Below, piece after piece: positions 17,403 to 25,962 of a stretch of DNA of 64,000 bases. Every line of letters starts with the position of its first letter. Within the stretch, counting starts at the first letter, position 1. The notes under the pieces are model-generated. The model ran no database searches and was not told the DNA's origin. It worked only from the letters and a program-made list of their open reading frames with translations. Origin of the DNA: CBDAPE01 sp965198325 (GTDB lineage Bacteria > Pseudomonadota > Alphaproteobacteria > UBA828 > JAPUJA01); contig CBDAPE010000012.1 of assembly GCA_965198325.1 (NCBI GenBank), positions 124,001 through 188,000 of the forward strand, in the 5' to 3' direction. The position numbers and the translations under genes are program-made.

Positions 17403-18335
17403 CTAAGCGGGTAGCCGGCCTGGCAGCGCGCGTTTCAGCGCGGCGATGTGTTCGACGCCGAGGCCGCAGCAGCCTCCGATCGCCTGGACACCGCCGCCCA
17501 TCCAGCGCCGGGCCATGGCTGCGTAGTCGTCGGGCGTGACGAGGTCGATGAAGCGCCAGTCGATGGGCATGCCTTCGTCGCCGTCCTCGGCGTAGACCAT
17601 CAAGGCTCCTGACCAGTGACTCTTCAGGACGGCGAGAGCTGGGTCCACATGGGCCAGCTCAGTGTGCATGATTCCCGCAACGACCCCACCGCTGGCCATC
17701 ACGTTGTCGACGACCTCGTCGAACGTGGGATCGCTGTGGGGATCGCTGTGGGCCTCGCGGAACATGCGCACCGCGCCCGCCTCGTCGACCCGGCACGAGA
17801 ACCCCACCCAGACGGGCAGGCCCGTAGCCGCACCGGCCTCGGCGGCCGCAACCGCGTAATCGTGATCCATCATCATTTCGAGCATGATGAAATCGACCCC
17901 GGCATCGGCGAGTATGTCTGCCTGCTGGCGATAGCTTGCCCGGGCTTCCTCGAGCCCCGGCTTGTATTCGAGAGCGATGCCGCCGCACATGCTGGAGACC
18001 GAACCCGCGATCCAGACCGGGCGATCGGCGGCGGCGTCGCGTGCTTCCCGGGCAAGCTCGACGGGGCGCCGGTTATAGAATTCGATCTCGTCGGCGAGGC
18101 CCGCCGAAATCAGGGTGTGGGGGCCGCTGCCGAAGGTGTTGGCGATGATCACGTCGGCGCCGGCGCGAATGTAATCCTCGTGGGTGGCGCGGATGACGTC
18201 GGGACTGGTACGGATCGAGCCCGCGCACCAAATCATCTCGTCCATGGGCGCACCGCGCTTCTGGACCTCGGTTCCCATGGCGCCGTCGAGGATCAGGATT
18301 TCGCCGGCCGCCAGGCACTCCATGATCGTGGTCAT
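17403..18335 (-). CDS. Homocysteine S-methyltransferase family protein
   Basis: The 310-residue product has the fold signature ILDGAMGTEVQKRG at the N-terminus, ANTFG in the middle and the zinc ligands GGCCG near the C-terminus. The family moves methyl groups from betaines or S-methylmethionine to homocysteine. The start at 18335 follows GGGAGGG. It sits 175 bases downstream of an ABC transporter operon on the same strand, suggesting the transporter brings in a methyl donor such as a betaine. A 12-bp tandem duplication at 17727-17750 encodes HSDPHSDP. Confidence 0.85.
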   Translation of the reverse strand: MTTIMECLAAGEILILDGAMGTEVQKRGAPMDEMIWCAGSIRTSPDVIRATHEDYIRAGADVIIANTFGSGPHTLISAGLADEIEFYNRRPVELAREARDAAADRPVWIAGSVSSMCGGIALEYKPGLEEARASYRQQADILADAGVDFIMLEMMMDHDYAVAAAEAGAATGLPVWVGFSCRVDEAGAVRMFREAHSDPHSDPTFDEVVDNVMASGGVVAGIMHTELAHVDPALAVLKSHWSGALMVYAEDGDEGMPIDWRFIDLVTPDDYAAMARRWMGGGVQAIGGCCGLGVEHIAALKRALPGRLPA

Positions 18336-18510
18336 CGCCTCGCCCTCCCGTCTCAACGGGAGCATAACGCCGCAGCCGTTGCGCCGGAAGACCGTTTGGC
18401 GATGGCTCCAGCGGATTACAGCAACCCGTCAAGCGATCCACGGAATATCCGGGAAAGCATCGAGGTGCGCGCCTTTGCCTGCTTCGAAAGCTGATCTTCG
18501 AGCGTCGGCG

Positions 18511-19311
18511 TTAGCGGTCTTTCGGCGCGTAGGCGCCCAGCAGCTTGAGCAGGTCGCCATACCAGGCAATCAGGCCGAACAGCAAGGCCGCGAGCAGTAC
18601 GAAGAATACGGCGACGGCGCCCATGACCGGCGTGTAGCCGTAACGCAGGCTGTTGACGATCTTGATCGGGATGGTTTCGACGGTGACGCCGGCAACCATG
18701 AACGCGATGATGTATTCGTTCAAACTTAACACGAAGCAAAACGCGTAACCCGATACAATATAGGGTAAAACCAAGGGGAAAATGATCGTTAGAAAGATCT
18801 GGCGGTTGTTCGCGCCCATGGTGCTCGCCGCCTCGATGAGCCACTTATCCAACGACTCCAGGCCGAGCGAGATCATCATCAGGGGCAGGGTCACAAGGAA
18901 GACGCCGTGACAGATGATGTCGTTCTCGATGCGCCCGTAATGGCCGAGCGAGGCCCAGAAGATCAGAAACCCCAGCGCAGTCACCACCGGCGGCAGCATG
19001 AACGGGATGATGCCGAGCGTGAACAGGGCCTTGGCGAAGAAGATCTTGTAACGCCACAGAAAATAGGAGATCGGTAGCGCGATCGAGATGGCGATGACGC
19101 CCGAGGAGGATGCCACGATGAGGCTGTTGGTCAGCGGCTCGAGCCAGTCGCTCTTGGTGAACAGCTCGCCGTACCACTTGAAGGAGAAGCCTTTGGGCGG
19201 AAAGAACAGGCTCTTGCGCTGATTGAACGAGATACCCGCAACGACGATCATCGGCAGGAGCAGGAACAACGTAATCAGGCCGACGTAGACACGCGCGCCC
19301 CACTTCGTCAT
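18511..19311 (-). CDS. ABC transporter permease (PotC-type)
   Basis: The 266-residue product has six predicted membrane spans and the binding-protein-dependent permease loop EAASTMGANNRQIFLTIIFP. It starts at 19311, overlapping the previous permease stop as ATGA. PotC-type permeases serve polyamines, betaines and other small cations. A stretch near 18730-18800 is AT-richer than the rest of the gene. Confidence 0.85.
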   Translation of the reverse strand: MTKWGARVYVGLITLFLLLPMIVVAGISFNQRKSLFFPPKGFSFKWYGELFTKSDWLEPLTNSLIVASSSGVIAISIALPISYFLWRYKIFFAKALFTLGIIPFMLPPVVTALGFLIFWASLGHYGRIENDIICHGVFLVTLPLMMISLGLESLDKWLIEAASTMGANNRQIFLTIIFPLVLPYIVSGYAFCFVLSLNEYIIAFMVAGVTVETIPIKIVNSLRYGYTPVMGAVAVFFVLLAALLFGLIAWYGDLLKLLGAYAPKDR

Positions 19312-20195
19312 GTCGCCACCTTCCGGCGCTCGCGGTTGACGAAGAGCGTCAGCCCAATCAGGGCAAAGGAGACCAGGATCAGGAAAATCGCCATGGCGGC
19401 GGCGAAAGGAATGTTCGACTTGTAGATCGCTTGGTCGGTGATCATCACCGAGAGCGTCCAATGGGCCGGCCGCCCCAGCATCTGGGGGATCAGGTAAGCG
19501 CCCAGGGTGAAGACGAAGACCAGGATCGTCGCCGCCATGATGGTCCGGCGCATCATCGGCACGGCCACGGTCAGGAACGTGCGCACGGGCGAAGCGCCCA
19601 AGGTTCGGGCGGCTTCGATCACCCGGTTATCGAGGCGCGAGACCGACGGGTACATCATGAATACCGCGTAGGGGAAGGTGAAGTAGACCAGACCCGTCAG
19701 CACCGCCGCGAAACTTGGGAAATAGGCCTCGGATTTTTCAAAAATACCGAGCCAGACCAGGATGTTGGAGACACCCGCCGTACGCGAGAGCAGAACCGAC
19801 CAGGAGAACGCCATGAGCACTTCGGACATGGTGAGCACGCACAGCAGCAAGACCACGATGGGAATCTGGATTCGCCGGTGCATGCGGGTGATCAGGTAGG
19901 TGAAGACAAACCCGGTGGAGACGCAGATGGCGGCGGTCAGTCCCGCGACCATCAAGGAAAAGCCGAGATTGTTGAGAAACAGCGGAGTGAGGAAGCGGGC
20001 GTAATTGGAGAACTCGAAGGCGGGCTCGTAGAACCCACCCTGCACGCGGTGAAAGAAGCTCACCACAAGCAAGATGACGAACGGAATAACGAAGAAGACG
20101 CCCAGCATCAGGCCGGGCCAGAGCATAGGCGCGTAGGGCTTGAGCCGGGCGCCCAGCGGCGGACGGGCCGGCGCGGCGACGCTCAGCGTGGTCAT
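19308..20195 (-). CDS. ABC transporter permease (PotB-type)
   Basis: The 295-residue product has six predicted spans and the loop EAARTLGASPVRTFLTVAVP that docks the ATPase. The ATG at 20195 overlaps the ATPase gene stop as ATGA, and its own stop overlaps the next permease, so these three genes form one tightly coupled unit. Confidence 0.85.
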   Translation of the reverse strand: MTTLSVAAPARPPLGARLKPYAPMLWPGLMLGVFFVIPFVILLVVSFFHRVQGGFYEPAFEFSNYARFLTPLFLNNLGFSLMVAGLTAAICVSTGFVFTYLITRMHRRIQIPIVVLLLCVLTMSEVLMAFSWSVLLSRTAGVSNILVWLGIFEKSEAYFPSFAAVLTGLVYFTFPYAVFMMYPSVSRLDNRVIEAARTLGASPVRTFLTVAVPMMRRTIMAATILVFVFTLGAYLIPQMLGRPAHWTLSVMITDQAIYKSNIPFAAAMAIFLILVSFALIGLTLFVNRERRKVAT

Positions 20196-21247
20196 CGGCG
20201 CAACCCGATGCAGGCGGCCTCGGGAAAATGAACGGTTACCGCATCGCCATCCTGAACGTTCACGCGGTCGCGGGGCGAGGCCAGGCTGATCACGGTGACG
20301 CCGGCGCAATCGATGTAGGTCTCGACCTCGAACCCGAGGTCGCGCACGAACGTGACCCGCCCTTCGAGGCGGTTCTCGCCGTCGACGGTTCCAACCTCGA
20401 CGGATACCTCTTCCGGGCGGATGCACAGCGTCGCGGGCTGGTCGGGAGCGATGTCGTCGGGCAGGGTCGAGACCGCGAAGCGCCGATCCTGAACGGCGAC
20501 GCGGTTCGCCCCGTCGCAATGGCCGTCGAGCAGGTTGCTCGACCCGATGAAGTCGGCAACGAAGGGATTTGCGGGGCGGCGGTAGATTTCGAGCGGGGCA
20601 CCGACCTGCTGGACCACGCCTTCGTCGAGGACGACGACGTAATCCGAAATGGTCATTGCCTCGCGCTGGTCGTGGGTGACGACGATGGTCGTGATGCCGA
20701 GACGCTTTTGAAGCTGGCGCAGTTCCACCTGCATCGCCTCACGCAGCTTGGCGTCGAGCGCGGAAAGGGGCTCATCAAGCAGAAAGAGCACCGGTTCGAG
20801 CGCCAGCGCGCGGGCCATCGCGACGCGCTGCTGCTGGCCGCCCGAGAGCTGAGATATATGCCGGTCGGCAACGTCGGGCATGCGAACCAGCTCCAGAAGC
20901 TCGTCGATCCGTTGTTTGCGGGTCTGCTTGTCGACGCCGCGAATGCGCAAGCCGTAGGCGATGTTCTGGCCGACGGTGAGATGGGGAAACAGGGCAAAGG
21001 ACTGAAACACCATGCCCACGTTGCGCTTATGGGTGGGAATATCCGTAATGTCCTGGCCATCGAGAAAGACGGCGCCCGCGGTGGGCGGCTCAAGCCCGGC
21101 GACAAGGCGGAAGAGCGTGGTCTTGCCGCTGCCCGAGGGACCGAGAAACGAGATGAGCTTTCCGTCGGGCAGGTCGAGATCGACCCCGGAGACCGCGACG
21201 ACCGACCCGAAATTCTTGGTCACACCCTTGAGGCTCAGTTGTGCCAT
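20192..21247 (-). CDS. ABC transporter ATPase (PotA-type)
   Basis: The 351-residue product has Walker A GPSGSGKTT, signature LSGGQQQR, Walker B LFLLDEPLSALDA and the switch His in VVTHDQ. A C-terminal TOBE domain (~275-350) is typical of the PotA/FbpC class. It energises the import by the two permeases encoded downstream with four-base overlaps. The binding-protein gene lies 73 bases upstream. Confidence 0.9.
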   Translation of the reverse strand: MAQLSLKGVTKNFGSVVAVSGVDLDLPDGKLISFLGPSGSGKTTLFRLVAGLEPPTAGAVFLDGQDITDIPTHKRNVGMVFQSFALFPHLTVGQNIAYGLRIRGVDKQTRKQRIDELLELVRMPDVADRHISQLSGGQQQRVAMARALALEPVLFLLDEPLSALDAKLREAMQVELRQLQKRLGITTIVVTHDQREAMTISDYVVVLDEGVVQQVGAPLEIYRRPANPFVADFIGSSNLLDGHCDGANRVAVQDRRFAVSTLPDDIAPDQPATLCIRPEEVSVEVGTVDGENRLEGRVTFVRDLGFEVETYIDCAGVTVISLASPRDRVNVQDGDAVTVHFPEAACIGLRR

Positions 21248-21320
21248 GGCCCCTTTCCTGCCGTTGCGCGCAACGGGCGGGGTTGCCCCGCCCGCGCGTA
21301 CGACGTCTGTCGTGCGAATG

Positions 21321-22424
21321 CTAGCCGGTGATCATCTCGGTCCAGCGGTCGTTGAGCCAGTCCCCCTTGTTTACGTACATGTCGTAATTGGGAAGGATCG
21401 CCGGGCCGTCGGTGGTCACCACGGCCCACTCTTCATCGGTGAGATCCGTCGTGCTCTGCGGGATCGGCGGTGCGATGCCGACCATGCGGGCGATGACTTC
21501 CTGGGCCTGGGGCGTCATGGTGAAGTCGAGGAAGGCGTGGGATTCGTCGTTGGCATCCGTGCCCGTGGTGATCGCCCACCAGACGCGGTTTAGAATCGGG
21601 CCTTGCTTGGTCCAGGACTTCTGGATGGGCACCCCGGTCGAGATCGCGTATTCGGCGACGTCGTTGTAATAGAGGCCGATGGGAATCTCGCCCGATTCAA
21701 GGCCCTGCTGGAGCTGCGCCTCGTCGCGGAACCAGAGCTTCACGTTGGGCTTCATCTCGCGAATCTTCTCCAGCACCTCAAGGATGCCCTCGTCGGTGTC
21801 GAGAATCTCGAGCCCGCCGAACCAGGTCTGGGCCGTGATGTCGATCAGGAAGCCGACGTCGGGCTGGGCCATGACGCCGACCATGTCCTTGAGCGCGGGA
21901 TCCCACAGGATCTCCCACGAATCCGGGGGTTCGGGGAAGGCCTCGGTGTTGGACACCAGGACGATGTAGTAGTAGCCCCAGGAGACGCCGTCGAGAACGC
22001 CGTTGCGGTCGTAATGCTTGCCGATCTCGGTCAGGTTGCCGATGTTGGGCAGCTTGGCCGTATCGAGGGGTTCCCACAGCGCGTTGGTCTGGCCCCGTTC
22101 CATCGGGATATCGATCAGACCGGAAATATCCACCAGCACCTCGCCGGCGCGCTTGGCCTGGTCGACCTGGACGAGCCAGGCATCGCCGATGGTCTTGGCA
22201 ACGGAGTCGACCTCGATGCCGGACATCTCGGTGAACGGCGGATAGACGAACTCGGCCATGCTTTCCTCGAAGAAGCCGCCCCAGGTCGCGACCGTGATGG
22301 GCCGGTCGACGGCGGCCCTGCCCGGGCGCGGTAGGCCGAGGGTCGACGCCCCCAGAGCGGCGGCCGCGGAGCCAGCCAGGAATTGGCGCCGATTGGGCGA
22401 AAATCTTGGTCTCATTCTCATCAT
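21321..22424 (-). CDS. ABC transporter substrate-binding protein (PotD-type, Tat-exported)
   Basis: The 367-residue product begins with a twin-arginine-type signal (NRRQFLAGSAAAALG, cut near AAVDRP) and continues as a polyamine/betaine-type periplasmic binding protein (VATWGGFFEESM, DSWEILWDPALKDMVG). It is the first gene of the five-gene unit ending in the homocysteine methyltransferase. Its promoter should lie in the 217-base divergent gap shared with ispDF. Confidence 0.85.
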   Translation of the reverse strand: MMRMRPRFSPNRRQFLAGSAAAALGASTLGLPRPGRAAVDRPITVATWGGFFEESMAEFVYPPFTEMSGIEVDSVAKTIGDAWLVQVDQAKRAGEVLVDISGLIDIPMERGQTNALWEPLDTAKLPNIGNLTEIGKHYDRNGVLDGVSWGYYYIVLVSNTEAFPEPPDSWEILWDPALKDMVGVMAQPDVGFLIDITAQTWFGGLEILDTDEGILEVLEKIREMKPNVKLWFRDEAQLQQGLESGEIPIGLYYNDVAEYAISTGVPIQKSWTKQGPILNRVWWAITTGTDANDESHAFLDFTMTPQAQEVIARMVGIAPPIPQSTTDLTDEEWAVVTTDGPAILPNYDMYVNKGDWLNDRWTEMITG

Positions 22425-22641
22425 GATTTGTTCTCCCGTTTATCATCGATGTTCGACCCCGGATTTGCCGGGAACATATTTGCGCTGGCCGGCGATGACC
22501 CGGACCAACGGTCTCCCGGCATGCTACACGACATAAGACCGCCCTGACCAGTGCCCCCCGCTTGGCAAGGCCCCACCGAGCCGCTAGGTTCGCGGGACCG
22601 GCTCGGATGAGTCCGGCAGGGTTGGGAAGGGCCGGACACCG

Positions 22642-23850
22642 ATGACCGGAACCGTAGCGCTGATCGTCGCCGCAGGCCGGGGCCACCGGCTGGGCGCGCC
22701 GCTGCCCAAGCAGTATCTTCGCCTCGCGGGGCGCGCGATTCTCGCACATACGATTTCGGCTTTCGCCGCCCGATCCGAGATCGACACGGTTCGGGTCGTC
22801 ATCAACCCCGACGACCGGGCGCTCTACGACGCCGCACTGGCCGGTCTGCCCGCCGACCACGAGGCTAAGCTGCTCGAGCCGGTCGCCGGCGGCGCGGAGC
22901 GTCAGGATTCCGCGCGAAACGGCCTCGAAAGCCTGGAACCGATGGCGCCCCGAGCGGTTCTGATTCACGACGCCGCCCGCCCGCTGGCCGACGGGAGCCT
23001 CGTCCTGCGCACGCTCGATGCGCTGCAATCGGCCGACGGGGCGATCGCGGCGCTGCCGGTCTCGGATACGCTGAAGCGCGAGGCGGCAGACGGCGTTCGC
23101 GTCGAGGCGACGATCGAGCGCAACCACCTGTGGCGGGCGCAGACGCCCCAGGCGTTTCGTTTTGACGCGATCCTTGCGGCCCACCGCGCGGCCGCGGGAG
23201 AGACCCTGACCGACGACGCGGCCGTGGCGGAGGCCGGCGGGCTGACCGTTGCTCTGGTTATGGGATCGGAGGAGAATTTGAAGGTGACCGACGCCGCCGA
23301 TCTTGCCCGCGCCGAATGCCTACTGGCCGCCCGCCGCGCCGACGTGCGGGTCGGCCAGGGCGTCGACGTGCACCGGTTCGGGCCTGGCGATCACGTCGTG
23401 CTGTGCGGTGTGCGGATCGACCACGACCGGGGGCTGGTCGGCCACTCGGACGCGGACGTCGGGTTCCACGCCCTGGTCGACGCCGTGCTGGGCGCGCTGG
23501 GCGCCGGCGATATCGGCAGCAATTTCCCGTCCGGCGACACGCGCTGGAAGGACGCGGAATCAATCGTCTTCGCCCAACACGCCGCCGCCCTGGTGCTCGA
23601 GGCGGGCGGCGAGATCGGCCATCTGGACGTCACCCTGGTCTGCGAGGCGCCCAAGATCGGCCCCCATCGGGACACCATGACGAACCACACGGCCAAGGCG
23701 TTCGGCGTCGAGCCCGCGCGCGTCAGTGTCAAGGCGACCACGACCGAGGCCCTGGGCTTCCTCGGGCGGGGTGAAGGCATCGCCGGATTTGCGAGCGCGA
23801 CGCTCCGCCTGCCGCTCGAGGCAGACGGTCCACCGCCCGGCGCTCCATGA
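22642..23850 (+). CDS. ispDF: Bifunctional IspD/IspF isoprenoid enzyme
   Basis: The 402-residue product fuses MEP cytidylyltransferase (IspD, ~1-230: AAGRGHRLGAPLPKQYL, HDAARPL) to MECDP synthase (IspF, ~236-402: GQGVDVHRF, GHSDADVGFHALVDAVLGA). These are the third and fifth steps of the MEP pathway. The fused form is common in alphaproteobacteria. It starts the ispDF-pgpA-cinA operon with ATGA overlaps. Confidence 0.95.
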   Translation: MTGTVALIVAAGRGHRLGAPLPKQYLRLAGRAILAHTISAFAARSEIDTVRVVINPDDRALYDAALAGLPADHEAKLLEPVAGGAERQDSARNGLESLEPMAPRAVLIHDAARPLADGSLVLRTLDALQSADGAIAALPVSDTLKREAADGVRVEATIERNHLWRAQTPQAFRFDAILAAHRAAAGETLTDDAAVAEAGGLTVALVMGSEENLKVTDAADLARAECLLAARRADVRVGQGVDVHRFGPGDHVVLCGVRIDHDRGLVGHSDADVGFHALVDAVLGALGAGDIGSNFPSGDTRWKDAESIVFAQHAAALVLEAGGEIGHLDVTLVCEAPKIGPHRDTMTNHTAKAFGVEPARVSVKATTTEALGFLGRGEGIAGFASATLRLPLEADGPPPGAP

Positions 23851-24347
23851 GCGACCCCGCGCGCGCCGTGCCGCAACCGCCGCCGCGACCGGCCTTCTGG
23901 CACCCCTCTTCGCTGATCGCGACCTGGTTCGGAGCCGGGCTGCTGCCCAAGGCGCCCGGAACCTGGGGCTCGCTTGCCGCGCTTCCTTGCGCCTGGCTTA
24001 TCGCCTGGGCAGGCGGTCCGGCCGCGCTCGCCGCCGCCGCCGCCGCCGCGTTCGCGATCGGCTGGTGGGCGTCGGAACGCTATGCCAAGGGGCGGCACGA
24101 CCCGGGCGAGGTGGTCATCGACGAAGTTGCGGGGCAATGGCTCGTGCTCATCGTCGCGCCCCTCCATCCGCTATTCTACGGCATTGCCTTCCTGCTCTTC
24201 CGGTTCGCCGATATCACCAAGCCCTGGCCCGCGAACTGGGCGGAGCAGAGGCTTCCCGGCGGGCTCGGAATCATGGCGGACGACATCATCGCGGGCATCT
24301 ATGCCGGCGCCGTGCTGTATCTGCTCGCCGACTGGATTGTCCCATGA
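23847..24347 (+). CDS. pgpA: Phosphatidylglycerophosphatase A
   Basis: The 166-residue membrane protein has the PgpA pattern: GAGLLPKAPGTWGSLAALP, DPGEVVIDEVAGQW and the closing ADDIIAGIYAG. It dephosphorylates phosphatidylglycerol phosphate at the inner membrane. Its ATG overlaps the ispDF stop and its stop overlaps the cinA start, as in many alphaproteobacteria. Confidence 0.95.
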   Translation: MSDPARAVPQPPPRPAFWHPSSLIATWFGAGLLPKAPGTWGSLAALPCAWLIAWAGGPAALAAAAAAAFAIGWWASERYAKGRHDPGEVVIDEVAGQWLVLIVAPLHPLFYGIAFLLFRFADITKPWPANWAEQRLPGGLGIMADDIIAGIYAGAVLYLLADWIVP

Positions 24348-24841
24348 GCTTCGCACCAAGCCTGATCGAGCGCGCCGTCGGCCTGCTCGACGCCTTCAAG
24401 GCCGACAACCTGATGCTGGCGATCGCCGAATCCTGTACCGGCGGCATGCTGGCAGGGTTGATTACCCACGTTCCGGGCAGCTCCGAAGTCCTCGAGCGGG
24501 GCTTCGTCACCTACACCGACCGGGCCAAGACCGAAATGATCGGGGTGCCCGCGCCGTTGATCGATAAGGTCGGCGCGGTCTCCGAGGAGGTCGCGCGCGC
24601 CATGGCGTTGGGCGCGATCGGTCGTTCGGCGGCGGATATCTCGGTTGCGATCACCGGTATCGCCGGGCCGGCCGGGGGCACAGCCGAGAAACCCGTGGGC
24701 CTGGTCCATTTCGCCGCGGCGCGCCGGGACGACGGGGTGTTCCACGAGCGCCACGTCTTTCCGGGCGATCGGGAGGCGGTGCGCATCGCCTCGCTCGAGG
24801 CCGCACTCAAGCTGACGATGCGGCGGCTGGACGCCGGATGA
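24344..24841 (+). CDS. cinA: CinA-family nicotinamide-nucleotide amidohydrolase
   Basis: The 165-residue product is the short form of CinA (C-terminal domain only), with AIAESCTGGMLAGLIT, FVTYTDRAKTEMIGV and ITGIAGPAGGT. It hydrolyses NMN to NaMN in NAD recycling. In related genomes ratA follows convergently right after this gene. Here about 6.7 kb of other genes lie between them. Confidence 0.95.
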   Translation: MSFAPSLIERAVGLLDAFKADNLMLAIAESCTGGMLAGLITHVPGSSEVLERGFVTYTDRAKTEMIGVPAPLIDKVGAVSEEVARAMALGAIGRSAADISVAITGIAGPAGGTAEKPVGLVHFAAARRDDGVFHERHVFPGDREAVRIASLEAALKLTMRRLDAG

Positions 24842-24907
24842 CGGGACGCGAAAGCGGATGGCCGCCCATGGCACAGCGCCCTGCGAGGAATCCGGCATGG
24901 GGCATCG

Positions 24908-24915
24908 TGTATACA
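24908..24915. promoter_or_regulatory. GntR-type operator-like palindrome TGTATACA
   Basis: The 8-bp perfect palindrome lies 108 bases before the esterase gene at 25024, in an AT-rich part of the intergenic gap. TGTATACA is the core of operators bound by several FadR/GntR-family regulators. No regulator gene is adjacent, so this is only a sequence resemblance. Confidence 0.3.
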
Positions 24916-25023
24916 AAATTATTCCGATTGCCAAACCCAGCATAGATGGCATGAAGACCCGCGCTGTAAATTACGCCTTATGCCAGTTCAAATTTTGTTT
25001 GATCCGGCAAGGAGCCTGACAAA

Positions 25024-25962
25024 ATGGGCGAACCCAGCCTTCACCCGGACATGGAGATTATCTTCCAGGCGCGGGATGCCTCGGGCGATGCAGGAACGAC
25101 GCCCGTGGAAGCACGCGCCTTCTGGACCCGCTACACCGCCGCCACGTCGGAACTCCCGCCGGCAGACATGACGGTGTCGGATACGACCGTGCCCGGGGCC
25201 GATTTCGACGTACCCGTGCGGATCTATCGCCCGGCGGACGCGGGTTCCACGCCGCCAGCGATCGTCTATTTCCACGGCGGCGGCTTCATGCTGGGGGATC
25301 TGGACAGCTCCGATAGCTTCGCCTGGGGTCTCGCGGACGGCACGGGCGCCCTGGTGGCAAGCGCGGATTACCGCCTGGCGCCGGAGCACCCCTTCCCCGC
25401 CGCCTTCGACGACAGTTTTGCCGTGCTCGACTGGCTCGGAACCGACGCCGGCGGCCTGGGCGTCGACACGGGCCGGATCGCGGTGGCCGGGGAGAGCGCG
25501 GGCGGGAATCTGGCCGCCGGGCTGGCACTCGCCGCCCGGGAGCGGGACGGACCGGCGCTGGCAGCGCAGGCGATCGTCTATCCCTGCACGGGCATCGACC
25601 TCGAACTGCCCTCTTATACGGACTTCGCCGAAGGCACGGGTCTGACCACCGCCAACATGATTGTCTTCAGGGACGCCTACACACCGGATGCCGCGGGGCT
25701 CGCCGACTGGCGGGCCTGGCCGGCGGTCGCGGCGGATTTCTCAGACCTGCCGCCCGCCCTGGTACATACCGCGGAGATCGATCCGATTCGCGACGAGGGT
25801 CGGGACTACGCCGCGAAGCTTGCGCGCGCGGGTGTCGACGTGACCTACCGGGAGGCCCGCCGCATGATTCACGGCTTTACCCGAGCGCGATTCGCGGGCG
25901 CCGGCGCGCGGGCCGAGTTCGACGCGATCTGCGAATTTCTGAAAGGCCACCTCACTTCATGA
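25024..25962 (+). CDS. HSL-family alpha/beta hydrolase (esterase/lipase)
   Basis: The 312-residue product is a hormone-sensitive-lipase-type hydrolase: oxyanion motif HGGG (84-87), nucleophile S158 in GESAGG, and triad completion by D253 (EIDPIRDEG) and H283 (MIHGF). It cleaves short acyl esters or lactones. Its stop overlaps the start of the aldolase-like gene by four bases (ATGA), so the two act together. Confidence 0.85.
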   Translation: MGEPSLHPDMEIIFQARDASGDAGTTPVEARAFWTRYTAATSELPPADMTVSDTTVPGADFDVPVRIYRPADAGSTPPAIVYFHGGGFMLGDLDSSDSFAWGLADGTGALVASADYRLAPEHPFPAAFDDSFAVLDWLGTDAGGLGVDTGRIAVAGESAGGNLAAGLALAARERDGPALAAQAIVYPCTGIDLELPSYTDFAEGTGLTTANMIVFRDAYTPDAAGLADWRAWPAVAADFSDLPPALVHTAEIDPIRDEGRDYAAKLARAGVDVTYREARRMIHGFTRARFAGAGARAEFDAICEFLKGHLTS

